A program made the position numbers and the translations under genes. The notes under the pieces were generated by a model that searched no databases, was not told where the DNA came from, and worked only from the letters and a program-made list of their open reading frames with translations. From contig NZ_FNCH01000023.1 in assembly GCF_900100705.1 (NCBI RefSeq), positions 17,355-81,354 on the forward strand: a stretch of 64,000 nt of DNA. The letters run 5' to 3'. The DNA is from Pedobacter terrae (GTDB taxonomy: Bacteria > Bacteroidota > Bacteroidia > Sphingobacteriales > Sphingobacteriaceae). Of this stretch, positions 1 through 7,956 are shown in pieces; the stretch's first letter is position 1, and each line of letters begins with the position of its first letter.

Positions 1-2
1 GT

Positions 3-863
3 TTTGTGATCTATGGTTTTATCTCGCTACTCTTTGCTTTTAACTTTTCACACGACTTTTCTCATAATACCATCTTTAAAAGCAAGCGGCTCAACCACAT
101 TTGCTTTGTAGCTATTTATACACTGGTTGGGGCGCATGCTGAGGCTTGGAAACTGCGTCATGTTAATTCTCATCATTATGCGCCAAATGTAGAAGATTAT
201 GATTCAGACCTTAAAATATCGAAATTGATCCGCGTGGTTCCAGGCAGCAAACATTATTGGTTTCATGCGTACCAACACCTGTATGCACCATTAGCTTATA
301 CAACGTATTCGCTGTTCTGGATTTTTATTAAAGATTTTGTGATTCTATTTAGTGACGATGGTTATGGCGCCAAAAAGAACATGAGATATTACCTGTCGTT
401 TGTGTTCCAAAAATCGATCTATATCAGTTGGTTATTTGTTTTGCCCATGATATTTGCAATCCAGCCCTGGTATGTGGTGCTAACTGGTTTTTTAATGATG
501 CACCTAAGTCAGTCGTTATTCTTGTTGTTTACCTTTTTTATGACCCACCATGTAGAGAATACGGAATATCCTAAAACTGATACGCGGGGTTATATTAATG
601 CGTCCTGGCTCATGAACCAGATCAGGAGTTCAAACGATATGCATCCTTTCAGTAAAACGGCAAACTTTATTTTAGGCGGCTTTAATAACCATATTACCCA
701 TCATTTATTTCCGCATTATCACCATGTGTATTATCCGCAAATCAGTAAGATATTATATGAAATGTTAAATGAAAATGGCATAACGCCTAATTGTACCAGT
801 TATTTCGGAGGGATAAAATCTCATTTAAAGCTGTTGAAGAGAATGGGGGAGGTAGCGTTTTGA
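3..863 (+). CDS. Fatty acid desaturase, 5'-truncated by window edge
   Basis: The reading frame is open to the left edge, so the true start lies outside the window. The visible 285 or so residues carry the three histidine boxes of membrane-bound di-iron desaturases: HDFSH near residue 16, HVNSHH near residue 52 and NHITHHLFPH in the C-terminal third. Hydrophobic stretches sit between boxes one and two and between two and three, as expected of a four-helix membrane enzyme. Box three (HxxHH) and the C-terminal placement fit the fatty-acyl desaturase superfamily, which introduces a double bond using O2 and an electron donor. The family is usually 330-370 residues, so about 50-80 are missing. Substrate and regiospecificity cannot be read from the sequence. 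Homologues in this phylum can also act on sphingolipid-like chains. Confidence 0.85.
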   Translation, partial: FVIYGFISLLFAFNFSHDFSHNTIFKSKRLNHICFVAIYTLVGAHAEAWKLRHVNSHHYAPNVEDYDSDLKISKLIRVVPGSKHYWFHAYQHLYAPLAYTTYSLFWIFIKDFVILFSDDGYGAKKNMRYYLSFVFQKSIYISWLFVLPMIFAIQPWYVVLTGFLMMHLSQSLFLLFTFFMTHHVENTEYPKTDTRGYINASWLMNQIRSSNDMHPFSKTANFILGGFNNHITHHLFPHYHHVYYPQISKILYEMLNENGITPNCTSYFGGIKSHLKLLKRMGEVAF

Positions 864-1090
864 ATGCGTGAAATAATTGAGTTTTGAAGGAGAGAATGGT
901 TTGGGTTTTCTCATTCTGTCATTCACTTATTCAAAAGTTGCCGCGCAGGTTTTTTTTATTAACGGCACAGACCCTTGATCATAAACCTGATGGAAAAGGC
1001 AGCCCGAGCTTTTTCTGCGAGGCTATAGTGCACAGCAGGGCTGCAGAACTAAAAATGCACTGCCCTTTGTTTTCCAAAAAGAAAGCGCAT

Positions 1091-2275
1091 TTAATGAAAA
1101 GAAGTAGCTGGCACTTTAACCTTTTCTGTTGCACCTTGATTGCTTTTGATGAGCCAGAAGGCAAATAATGCGCCCACCAAAGCCATTGCTGCGCCAACAT
1201 AAGCTGGTGAAGTATAATCGAAACCATACACCAACGGAAGCCCGCCAAAGAAAGCGCCCAGGGCGTTACCAATGTTAAAACTCGCCTGACTGGCGGAGGC
1301 GGCCAGCATTTCGGAGCCTTTGGCGCTCTGAATCATCAACATCTGGATGGGAGCAGCTAACGAGAAAGCAACCGCACCGGTAATAAAAGTCATCATTAAA
1401 GCTAATGGCTGACTTGCAGATACAAAGTGTACAATGGTTAAGGTAACCACCATAGTGAGCAATAAAGCTGCAGATGCCTTGGCAGGGGAGAATTTATCGG
1501 CCAGACGTCCACCAATGTAATTGCCGAACATCATGCCCAAACCGGCCAGCATTAATATATAAGTTACCGCATTTGGCGAAAAGCCTGCAACATCTGTCAT
1601 TAATGGCGCGATATAGCTGTACCAGGTAAATAACCCACCCGTGCCGATAGAGATCATAAAAATGATGATCCACGCCTCTCTCTTTTTAAAGAAACTTAGT
1701 TCGGCTTTTAAATCACGATTTTTTGTCGCTTCTAACGCAGGTAGCCATAATTTTAAGCTTAATAAGGTTACCAAACCTACAAATACCACTACAGCAAAAG
1801 ATATGCGCCAGGAGAAGTTGTGACCGATAAAAGTACCCAAAGGTACACCTACAATATTGGCAATGGTTAAGCCCATAAACATCAATGATACCGCCTGCGC
1901 GGCTTTACCCTTTTCGGCTATTCTGCTGGCTACAACCGATCCTACGCCGAAGAATGCACCATGCGGTAAACCCGAAAGCAACCGGGCAATAAATAAAGTA
2001 TTAAAGGTTGGGGCAAAAGCAGAAAAAGCATTAAAAACGGTAAACATGATCATTAAAGCGATCAATATCATTTTTGGTGGATATTTCCCTGCAATTATAA
2101 TTAACAAAGGTGCACCGATGACTACTCCTAGTGCATAGGCAGAGATTAAATGCCCGGCCTGTGGAATGGTTACTACCAGATCTTTAGCGATATCGGGCAA
2201 TAAGCCCATCATTACAAATTCCGTGATTCCGATGCCTAAGCCTCCTAAAGTAAGTGGAAGTAAGTTCTTGTTCAT
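1091..2275 (-). CDS. MFS transporter, DHA1 / AraJ-like efflux permease
   Basis: The 394-residue protein is almost entirely hydrophobic and reads as 12 transmembrane helices in two halves, split by a charged loop around residues 185-200 (EATKNRDLKAEL). The N-terminus has the GITEFVMMGLLPDI pattern typical of the AraJ/YdhP-type drug:H+ antiporter-1 group. RLLSGLPHGAFFG in helix 4 resembles the antiporter motif. These proteins export sugars, drugs or metabolites with proton antiport at the inner membrane; the substrate is unknown here. It stands alone, convergent with the desaturase and facing a repeat-rich gap. A TACCTTTG box on the same strand lies about 30 bases upstream of the ATG, so the start is well placed. 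Confidence 0.88.
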   Translation of the reverse strand: MNKNLLPLTLGGLGIGITEFVMMGLLPDIAKDLVVTIPQAGHLISAYALGVVIGAPLLIIIAGKYPPKMILIALMIMFTVFNAFSAFAPTFNTLFIARLLSGLPHGAFFGVGSVVASRIAEKGKAAQAVSLMFMGLTIANIVGVPLGTFIGHNFSWRISFAVVVFVGLVTLLSLKLWLPALEATKNRDLKAELSFFKKREAWIIIFMISIGTGGLFTWYSYIAPLMTDVAGFSPNAVTYILMLAGLGMMFGNYIGGRLADKFSPAKASAALLLTMVVTLTIVHFVSASQPLALMMTFITGAVAFSLAAPIQMLMIQSAKGSEMLAASASQASFNIGNALGAFFGGLPLVYGFDYTSPAYVGAAMALVGALFAFWLIKSNQGATEKVKVPATSFH

Positions 2276-2304
2276 AGCGCCCTTAGTGTTAAAATTACAC
2301 TATG

Positions 2305-2312
2305 CAAAGGTA
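2305..2312 (-). promoter_or_regulatory. Probable -7 promoter element of the MFS gene
   Basis: Reading the minus strand gives TACCTTTG, an exact match to the Bacteroidota -7 consensus TAnnTTTG. It lies 30-37 bases upstream of the MFS start codon, which predicts a leader of roughly 20-25 bases. No clear -33 TTG is visible at the right distance. Confidence 0.5.
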
Positions 2313-2390
2313 TGGCTTTTTATGGTAGGATATTGTAAAAATTGGGCCATTTATAGGAAGATGGAAGATGGATGAGGGAGGGTATTTGCT

Positions 2391-2482
2391 GTTAACTGAT
2401 TTAGAATAGACCGTTATTGCAGTTTCATTGAGCAGTTTACATTAAATCGGATATTAGATCCTGAAACAAGTTCAGGACGACG
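2391..2482. repeat. Intergenic direct repeat, copy A
   Basis: This is the first copy of a 92-96 base unit beginning GTTAACTGATTTA and ending in the hairpin CCTGAAACAAGTTCAGG followed by ACGACG. It aligns along its whole length with 2570-2665, with scattered substitutions. The gene-free stretch 2276-2857 is made up of these two copies, a degenerate third tail at about 2529-2551 (CCTGAAATAAGTATAGTATG) and low-complexity flanks. Confidence 0.75.
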
Positions 2483-2569
2483 ATTGGTGTTGGGATTTGC
2501 AAATAACCAAATCAAACACTGATGTTGGACCTGAAATAAGTATAGTATGACGGATGCCGGGGCGATTTA

Positions 2570-2665
2570 GTTAACCGATTTATAATTAAGCATTAGTACA
2601 GTTCTCAGTGAGCAGATTGTATTATAATCCGGTTTGCTGGATCCTGAAACAAGTTCAGGATGACG
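2570..2665. repeat. Intergenic direct repeat, copy B
   Basis: Second copy of the unit at 2391-2482, starting GTTAACCGATTTA and ending CCTGAAACAAGTTCAGG then ATGACG. The last 25 bases are nearly identical between copies; the left part has diverged. The right end holds a 6-bp stem hairpin (CCTGAA/TTCAGG). The copies start about 179 bases apart. Confidence 0.75.
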
Positions 2666-2803
2666 CATTGAAAGGGGAATCGGCAGTTTGAGTTACTAAT
2701 GAACCAATGACGAATGAATTAACGACCCATCTAGTTTGCAGTTGGCAATTACCAATGAACCAATGGCTAATGAACCATCACCCATCTTACCTCTTCCATA
2801 CGC

Positions 2804-2844
2804 AAAAAAAAAAGGTTGTCTCACCCTGTGGAACAACCTTTTTT
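2804..2844 (-). terminator. Rho-independent terminator of the small ORF
   Basis: Arms AAAAAAGGTTGT and ACAACCTTTTTT form a long hairpin around a 13-base loop, with an A-run on one side and a T-run on the other. It can therefore act in both directions. It sits 14 bases past the stop codon of the minus-strand gene at 2858-3058. Confidence 0.8.
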
Positions 2845-2857
2845 ACAAGTATAAATT

Positions 2858-3058
2858 TTATAACGACCTGCTGTAAGCTAAAATCTTATTGATGGTTTCA
2901 TCTTGAGGATCTTTGGCCAGTCTATCCAACTTACCTTTTATTTGATCATAAAATAAGTCGATTTCTGCATCTGATTCTATATCAGTTCTAGGCTGAAACA
3001 TGTTGGGTGTAGGTAAATTTACATTGTTTTGTGATGTAGAGGTTTTTGTCATAAGCAA
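2858..3058 (-). CDS. Small hypothetical protein downstream of sigma factor
   Basis: A 66-residue acidic protein (second possible start at residue 3). No transmembrane segment or signal peptide is visible. The first 30 residues are polar and low in structure; the second half (EIDLFYDQIKGKLDRLAKD) should form an amphipathic helix. It lies 83 bases downstream of the ECF sigma gene on the same strand and is followed at once by a strong terminator, so it is probably the last gene of that transcript. No family is recognised. The position would suit a small regulator or a conserved short protein, but this is inference only. Confidence 0.55.
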   Translation of the reverse strand: MLMTKTSTSQNNVNLPTPNMFQPRTDIESDAEIDLFYDQIKGKLDRLAKDPQDETINKILAYSRSL

Positions 3059-3141
3059 ACTAAATGTGATAAGTTTTATAAACTTAACGATAGTTCAGAT
3101 GCTTTATTTCAAGCCCTCAAAAAAAGTCTGTAACATTTTTA

Positions 3142-3726
3142 CTACCCTTTGTAGGTCATCTCTTTTGTTTTAAGCATTTTACGCAAATTACTTAATGCAT
3201 AACGCATACGGCCCAAGGCGGTATTAATGCTTACATCAGTTAAATCAGCTATCTCTTTGAAACTTAAGTCAGCGTAATGGCGCATCAGGAGTACTTCTTT
3301 CTGCTCATCAGGCAATAAATGGATCATCGCTTTCAAATCTTTATGGGTCTGATCGCGAAGCATTTTATCCTCTGCGCTTTCATCATAAAAGTGTAGCGTA
3401 TTGAATACATCCATTCCATCAGCACTGGTGATGATGGGTGTTCTTTTTTCTCTTCTGAAATAATCAATAACCAGGTTATGCGCAATACGCATTACCCAAG
3501 GTAAAAATTTACCTTCTTCGTTATATCTTCCCGATCGCAGGGTGTTAATCACTTTGATAAAAGCATCCTGAAATATATCCTCCGCCAGATATTGGTCTTT
3601 AACCAATAAGTAGATAGAGGTATAAATTTTACTTTTATGTCTTCTTAAAAGTTCCTGCAATCCATTCTCGTTCCCGGCAATATATACCTTTACCAGGTCC
3701 TGATCATTATATGATTGTAAATTCAT
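3142..3726 (-). CDS. ECF-type RNA polymerase sigma factor
   Basis: The 194-residue protein has the two-domain layout of group 4 sigma factors. Sigma-2 covers about residues 20-95, with EDIFQDAFIKVIN (region 2.2) and FLPWVMRIAHNLVIDYFRR (2.3/2.4, -10 recognition). Sigma-4 covers about 128-185, with LPDEQKEVLLMRHYADLSF and the helix-turn-helix FKEIADLTDVSINTALGRM. It lacks an adjacent FecR or zinc-binding anti-sigma gene, unlike the second ECF gene at 54.6 kb. It is divergent from uvrA, sharing a 259-base upstream region. Its strong family-like sequence and isolation suggest a housekeeping or stress ECF factor rather than a PUL regulator; the regulon is unknown. Confidence 0.9.
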   Translation of the reverse strand: MNLQSYNDQDLVKVYIAGNENGLQELLRRHKSKIYTSIYLLVKDQYLAEDIFQDAFIKVINTLRSGRYNEEGKFLPWVMRIAHNLVIDYFRREKRTPIITSADGMDVFNTLHFYDESAEDKMLRDQTHKDLKAMIHLLPDEQKEVLLMRHYADLSFKEIADLTDVSINTALGRMRYALSNLRKMLKTKEMTYKG

Positions 3727-3919
3727 AGGTTTACCTACACTAAATCCCGTACTATTTGCTAAAAATTAATTTGTAGATGTTTAATTTCTATAGCTTATCT
3801 CCTATGCTTTTTGAAATGTGTTAGTTTGGTTTTGAGGTTGTTAATGTCCAAAGAAAGTTATTTTTTTATCAAAAACAAAAAATATAATGTTAAAAAAAAA
3901 ATTAACCGTCTTAGTACCC

Positions 3920-3927
3920 TATTTTTG
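3920..3927 (+). promoter_or_regulatory. Possible -7 promoter element of uvrA
   Basis: TATTTTTG matches TAnnTTTG and lies 59-66 bases upstream of the uvrA ATG. The region just upstream is strongly A/T rich, including a run of A at 3893-3901. No convincing TTG -33 element is seen. Confidence 0.35.
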
Positions 3928-3985
3928 TATCTTCTAAAAACCCTAACCACATTCTGGGGTTATATATTTATATTCGTTACCATAC

Positions 3986-6799
3986 ATGAGCAAAAAAGAG
4001 GCCGAAAAAGATCCGCATAAAAATATTATCATAAAAGGTGCCCGGGTGCACAACCTAAAAAACATTGATGTTGCCATTCCAAAAAACAAACTTGTGGTGG
4101 TAACGGGGATGTCTGGTTCGGGTAAATCGTCGCTTGCATTTGATACTTTATATGCAGAAGGACAACGCCGATACGTAGAAAGTTTATCATCATATGCCCG
4201 CCAGTTTATGGGCAGGATGAATAAACCCGATGTTGACTATATTAAAGGTATTGCCCCGGCAATTGCCATCGAACAAAAGGTGATTACTTCCAACCCACGT
4301 TCTACCGTCGGTACCTCGACTGAAATTTACGATTACCTGAAACTGCTTTTCTCGCGCATAGGGAAAACCATTTCGCCTGTTTCGGGCAAAGAAGTGAGAA
4401 AGGATTCGGTAAGCACGGTGGTAGATTATGTAAATGCAATGCCTGAAGATACCACGGTAACCATTTTTTGTCCTTTATATCCGCATAACAACCGTACTAT
4501 TAAAGAAGAACTGGCGATTTTATTACAGAAAGGATTTTTACGCGTACTGATTAATGATAAAATAGAAAAGATAGAAACTATTTTAGATGATGCCGATTTT
4601 AAAGATGAAGAACTTACCGACGATAAAACCGTTCAGATTCTGATTGACCGGATTGTAACCAACCAGGAAGAAGAAACTTTGAGCAGACTGGCAGATTCGG
4701 CACAGACCGCTTTTTTTGAGGGTAAAGGCGATTGTTATGTAGAAGCCCAGGGTACAACGAAACATTTTAGCGACCGTTTTGAACTGGATGGAATAAAATT
4801 CGAAGAACCTACACCAAACTTTTTCTCTTTTAATAACCCTTATGGCGCCTGTAAACGCTGCGAGGGTTATGGAAACGTAATCGGTATTGATGAAGATCTG
4901 GTTATTCCAGACAAAAGTAAAAGTGTATATGATAATGCCATTGCCCCCTGGCGTGGCGAAAAAATGAACGTTTGGTTGCAAAACTTTATAAAAGCTGCAC
5001 CAAAATTCGATTTTCCTATCCACCGCTCCTATAGTGCGCTTACTGAAAAAGAACAGCAATTACTTTGGAATGGAAATAAATATTTTGCTGGTTTGGATGC
5101 TTTTTTCAAGGAATTGGAGGAGCAGACCTATAAAATCCAGTATCGGGTAATGTTATCACGCTATCGCGGTAAAACTACTTGCCCTGATTGTAAGGGTTCG
5201 CGTTTGCGCAAAGATGCATCGTACGTTAAAATTGCCGAAAAATCAATTATCGATGTGGTGCTGATGCCCTTATCGAAAGCGTTGGTTTTCTTTAACGAGT
5301 TAAAGTTGAGTGTAAACGACACTAAAATTGCCAAACGTTTGCTGGCAGAGATAGATAACCGTTTTCTCTATCTAAACAATGTTGGTTTAGGTTACCTTAC
5401 CTTAAACCGTTTATCGAATACGCTATCGGGAGGTGAATCGCAAAGGATTAACCTGGCAACATCTTTAGGTAGTAGCCTGGTGGGATCGGTTTATGTATTG
5501 GATGAGCCCAGTATCGGTTTACATCCGCGAGATACCAATAAACTGATTGAAGTGCTGGTTTCGCTCCGAAATGTAGGTAATACGGTGTTAGTGGTGGAGC
5601 ACGAAGAAGAAATGATGCGTGCTGCCGATCACATTATCGATATTGGCCCTGAGGCAGGTACCCATGGGGGTAACCTGGTTTTTAGTGGTAATTACGAGGA
5701 GATTTTAAAAGATAAAAATAGTTTAACGGGCCGTTATCTTTCCGGGATAGAGAAAATTGCCATTCCGGAGAAACGCCGTAAGTGGAAAGATCATATCCTG
5801 ATTAAAGGCGCAAGGGAGAACAATCTTCAGCATATTGATGTAAAGTTCCCGTTAGGGGTTTTTACTGCAGTGAGTGGTGTTTCGGGATCGGGTAAGACCA
5901 GTTTGGTTAAAAAGATTTTATATCCGGCTTTACAAAAAGCCATCGGAAACTATGCCGGTGAACAAACAGGTGCTTACGATGGTATTTTTGGTAATTATGA
6001 TCTGGTAAGTGCTGTAGAAATGGTTGATCAGAACCCGATTGGCCGCTCTAGCCGCTCCAATCCGGTTACTTATGTGAAAGCCTGGGATGATATCCGTGCA
6101 CTTTTTTCGGGCTTAGCCGCTGCAAAAGCTGCCGGACTGAAACCTGCTGCTTTCTCATTTAACGTAGAAGGTGGCCGTTGCGATGTTTGTCAGGGTGAGG
6201 GTGAGGTGAAGATCGAAATGCAGTTTATGGCCGATATTTACCTGCCTTGCGAGGCTTGTAATGGCAAACGGTTTAAACAACAGGTGTTAGATGTAACCTA
6301 TAAGGAGAAAAATGTTTCTGAAATTTTGGATATGACCATTGATGAGGCGGTTGATTTCTTTAAAGACGAACAAAAGATCCTGAATAAGTTAAATCCATTG
6401 GTTGATGTGGGCTTGGGTTATGTGCATTTGGGTCAATCTTCCAATACTTTATCTGGTGGTGAGGCACAGCGGATCAAACTGGCTTCATTTCTTATTAAAG
6501 GCAACAATGCCAACAAAACCGTATTTATTTTTGATGAGCCGACCACTGGTTTGCACTTTCATGATATTAAAAAGCTTTTAAAAGCATTAAATACACTTAT
6601 TGAGCAAGGCAATACCATTTTGGTTATTGAACATAATATGGATATGATTAAGTGTGCCGATTGGGTTATTGATATTGGTCCGGAAGGTGGAGATGGGGGT
6701 GGTAACGTGGTATTTGAAGGAGTGCCTGAAGAGTTGGTTAAAGTGGAAAATTCTTACACGGGGAAATATTTGGCCACGCATTTAAATTTAAATCCATAA
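3986..6799 (+). CDS. uvrA: Excinuclease ABC subunit A (UvrA paralogue)
   Basis: A 937-residue UvrA: DNA-damage-sensing ATPase of nucleotide excision repair that loads UvrB. Two ABC modules are complete: Walker A GMSGSGKSS (41-49) and GVSGSGKTS (631-639), signatures LSGGE (480-484) and a second LSGGEAQR, and Walker B with LDEPS near 505-509 and DEPTTGLH. The UvrB-binding region between them is present, so this is not the short UvrA2 form. The second zinc module is intact (C732, C735, C755, C758). The first is not: the conserved SFNNPYGACKRC pair (C289, C292) is there, but the preceding CxxC that should lie about 25 residues upstream is replaced by FELDGIKFEEP. It is followed 8 bases later by a LysE-type exporter. 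Bacteroidota often hold two UvrA proteins, and this looks like the divergent one. Confidence 0.93.
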   Translation: MSKKEAEKDPHKNIIIKGARVHNLKNIDVAIPKNKLVVVTGMSGSGKSSLAFDTLYAEGQRRYVESLSSYARQFMGRMNKPDVDYIKGIAPAIAIEQKVITSNPRSTVGTSTEIYDYLKLLFSRIGKTISPVSGKEVRKDSVSTVVDYVNAMPEDTTVTIFCPLYPHNNRTIKEELAILLQKGFLRVLINDKIEKIETILDDADFKDEELTDDKTVQILIDRIVTNQEEETLSRLADSAQTAFFEGKGDCYVEAQGTTKHFSDRFELDGIKFEEPTPNFFSFNNPYGACKRCEGYGNVIGIDEDLVIPDKSKSVYDNAIAPWRGEKMNVWLQNFIKAAPKFDFPIHRSYSALTEKEQQLLWNGNKYFAGLDAFFKELEEQTYKIQYRVMLSRYRGKTTCPDCKGSRLRKDASYVKIAEKSIIDVVLMPLSKALVFFNELKLSVNDTKIAKRLLAEIDNRFLYLNNVGLGYLTLNRLSNTLSGGESQRINLATSLGSSLVGSVYVLDEPSIGLHPRDTNKLIEVLVSLRNVGNTVLVVEHEEEMMRAADHIIDIGPEAGTHGGNLVFSGNYEEILKDKNSLTGRYLSGIEKIAIPEKRRKWKDHILIKGARENNLQHIDVKFPLGVFTAVSGVSGSGKTSLVKKILYPALQKAIGNYAGEQTGAYDGIFGNYDLVSAVEMVDQNPIGRSSRSNPVTYVKAWDDIRALFSGLAAAKAAGLKPAAFSFNVEGGRCDVCQGEGEVKIEMQFMADIYLPCEACNGKRFKQQVLDVTYKEKNVSEILDMTIDEAVDFFKDEQKILNKLNPLVDVGLGYVHLGQSSNTLSGGEAQRIKLASFLIKGNNANKTVFIFDEPTTGLHFHDIKKLLKALNTLIEQGNTILVIEHNMDMIKCADWVIDIGPEGGDGGGNVVFEGVPEELVKVENSYTGKYLATHLNLNP

Positions 6800-6807
6800 T
6801 TTCGGCA

Positions 6808-7461
6808 ATGCTTCTTCTAACGTTTTTCATCGGCATCATTCTCAATGCCATGGGGTATATCCCTCCGGGCAACATCAATCTTACTGTTGCGCAGCTTGCT
6901 ATTAATAAAGGCATGCGGCAGGTATGGTATTTCATTTTATCTTTTTCGTGTGTAGAGGTGTTTTTTACTTTTGGTATGATGCGCTTTGCCCGATGGGCGA
7001 TGAGCGATATCAACCCGAATGAGGCCGTGAGCGAGGTTAGGTTAAGTACTTTGGTAGATTGCTTTATGATTGTGATGTTTCTGGTGATGGGTACCATTAC
7101 CTGGAAAAACAGGAAAAAAGTTCCGAAAACCACTAATAAAAAAGAGGATAAACGCAGTGGAAGCCTTTTGTATGGATTAATTTTAGGGGTGTTAAATCCG
7201 GTACAGATTCCATTCTGGCTGTTTTTTGGTAATTATGTAATTTTACACCAATGGATCCAAACCGATTACCTTTCACTGGTCATATTTAGTTTAGGCTCGG
7301 GTGTAGGTTCTTCTCTGGCCCTTTATGTATATGCGCATTTTGCAACTTATATCCAGGAAAAATTTGCGTTAAGTAGCCTGATCATCAATAAATCGATTGC
7401 GATATTTTTATTTGTATTGGCCGCTTATCTGGTAGTAAAACAGTTGATCGTTATTCTATAA
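6808..7461 (+). CDS. LysE/RhtB-family exporter
   Basis: A 217-residue inner-membrane protein with about six hydrophobic helices and a charged loop at residues 98-115 (KNRKKVPKTTNKKEDKRSG). The N-terminal GYIPPGNINLTVAQ matches the LysE-superfamily opening pattern (xPGPxxxxxxxxxxxxG variants), and GLILGVLNPVQIPFWLFFG matches the second-half repeat. Members export amino acids or related metabolites. It starts 8 bases after uvrA and shares its transcript, ending in a clear terminator. There is no functional link to DNA repair in the sequence; co-transcription may be incidental. Confidence 0.75.
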   Translation: MLLLTFFIGIILNAMGYIPPGNINLTVAQLAINKGMRQVWYFILSFSCVEVFFTFGMMRFARWAMSDINPNEAVSEVRLSTLVDCFMIVMFLVMGTITWKNRKKVPKTTNKKEDKRSGSLLYGLILGVLNPVQIPFWLFFGNYVILHQWIQTDYLSLVIFSLGSGVGSSLALYVYAHFATYIQEKFALSSLIINKSIAIFLFVLAAYLVVKQLIVIL

Positions 7462-7470
7462 GTTTAATCC

Positions 7471-7503
7471 AAGGTCTGTATCTCCACAGACCTTTTGTTT
7501 TTA
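7471..7503 (+). terminator. Terminator after uvrA-lysE operon
   Basis: Perfect 9-bp arms AAGGTCTGT and ACAGACCTT with a 6-base loop, followed by TTGTTTTT, nine bases after the exporter stop codon. The same GGTCTGT/ACAGACC hairpin recurs at 14160-14183. Confidence 0.8.
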
Positions 7504-7716
7504 GTCTTTTTAATGAACGTTTAAATCATTAAGCTATTGTTTTGTTCTGTCAAGGGCAGAGACCAGGGAATATTCATGTATTCTCACGTGCGATTTGGTT
7601 TGAATTTTCCATAATTCTTTTTTTGCCAGGGAATCACGGAAAGCACGGAATTAATATGATTGGTTTATGGTGTCGAATAAGGTTGTCAGTTTGAAAGGTA
7701 AATCTTATCGAAGTAT

Positions 7717-7799
7717 CGTCATTTCGACCGGAGTGCAACGCAGTGGAGAAATTTTTTAACATAGTTCAAAGATTTCTCCACTGCGGTCGAAATGGCGAC
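7717..7799. repeat. Palindromic intergenic repeat (CGTCATT family)
   Basis: An 83-base element with inverted ends: left CGTCATTTCGACCG and right CGGTCGAAATGGCGAC. The inner arms GCAGTGGAGAAAT and ATTTCTCCACTGC also pair, so almost the whole element folds into one long hairpin. It lies in the gene-free gap 7462-7956. The rest of that gap holds the terminator and degenerate GGTCTGTG-like pieces (about 7842-7866 and 7918-7936), with no coding signal. Confidence 0.8.
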
Positions 7800-7956
7800 C
7801 ATTCTAATGTACCTCTCAATGATAGTTCGTCGAAGACTAATTTAAGGTCTGTGTTTCGATAAGTCCTTTTTTTAGACTCTTTAATCATTTATTTCATTAC
7901 AAAGCTATTTTTCTTCAATCTTTGGGGACACGGACCAAGGAATAAACAGTTGATCG

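Noticed and set aside
884..1272. Short ORFs on both strands between the desaturase and the MFS gene, overlapping the MFS C-terminus.
   Set aside because: They overlap the well-supported MFS gene in other frames and show no domain or signal pattern.
4583..5059. A 158-codon frame antisense to uvrA.
   Set aside because: It is the reverse shadow of conserved uvrA codons, with no start context or homology-like composition.
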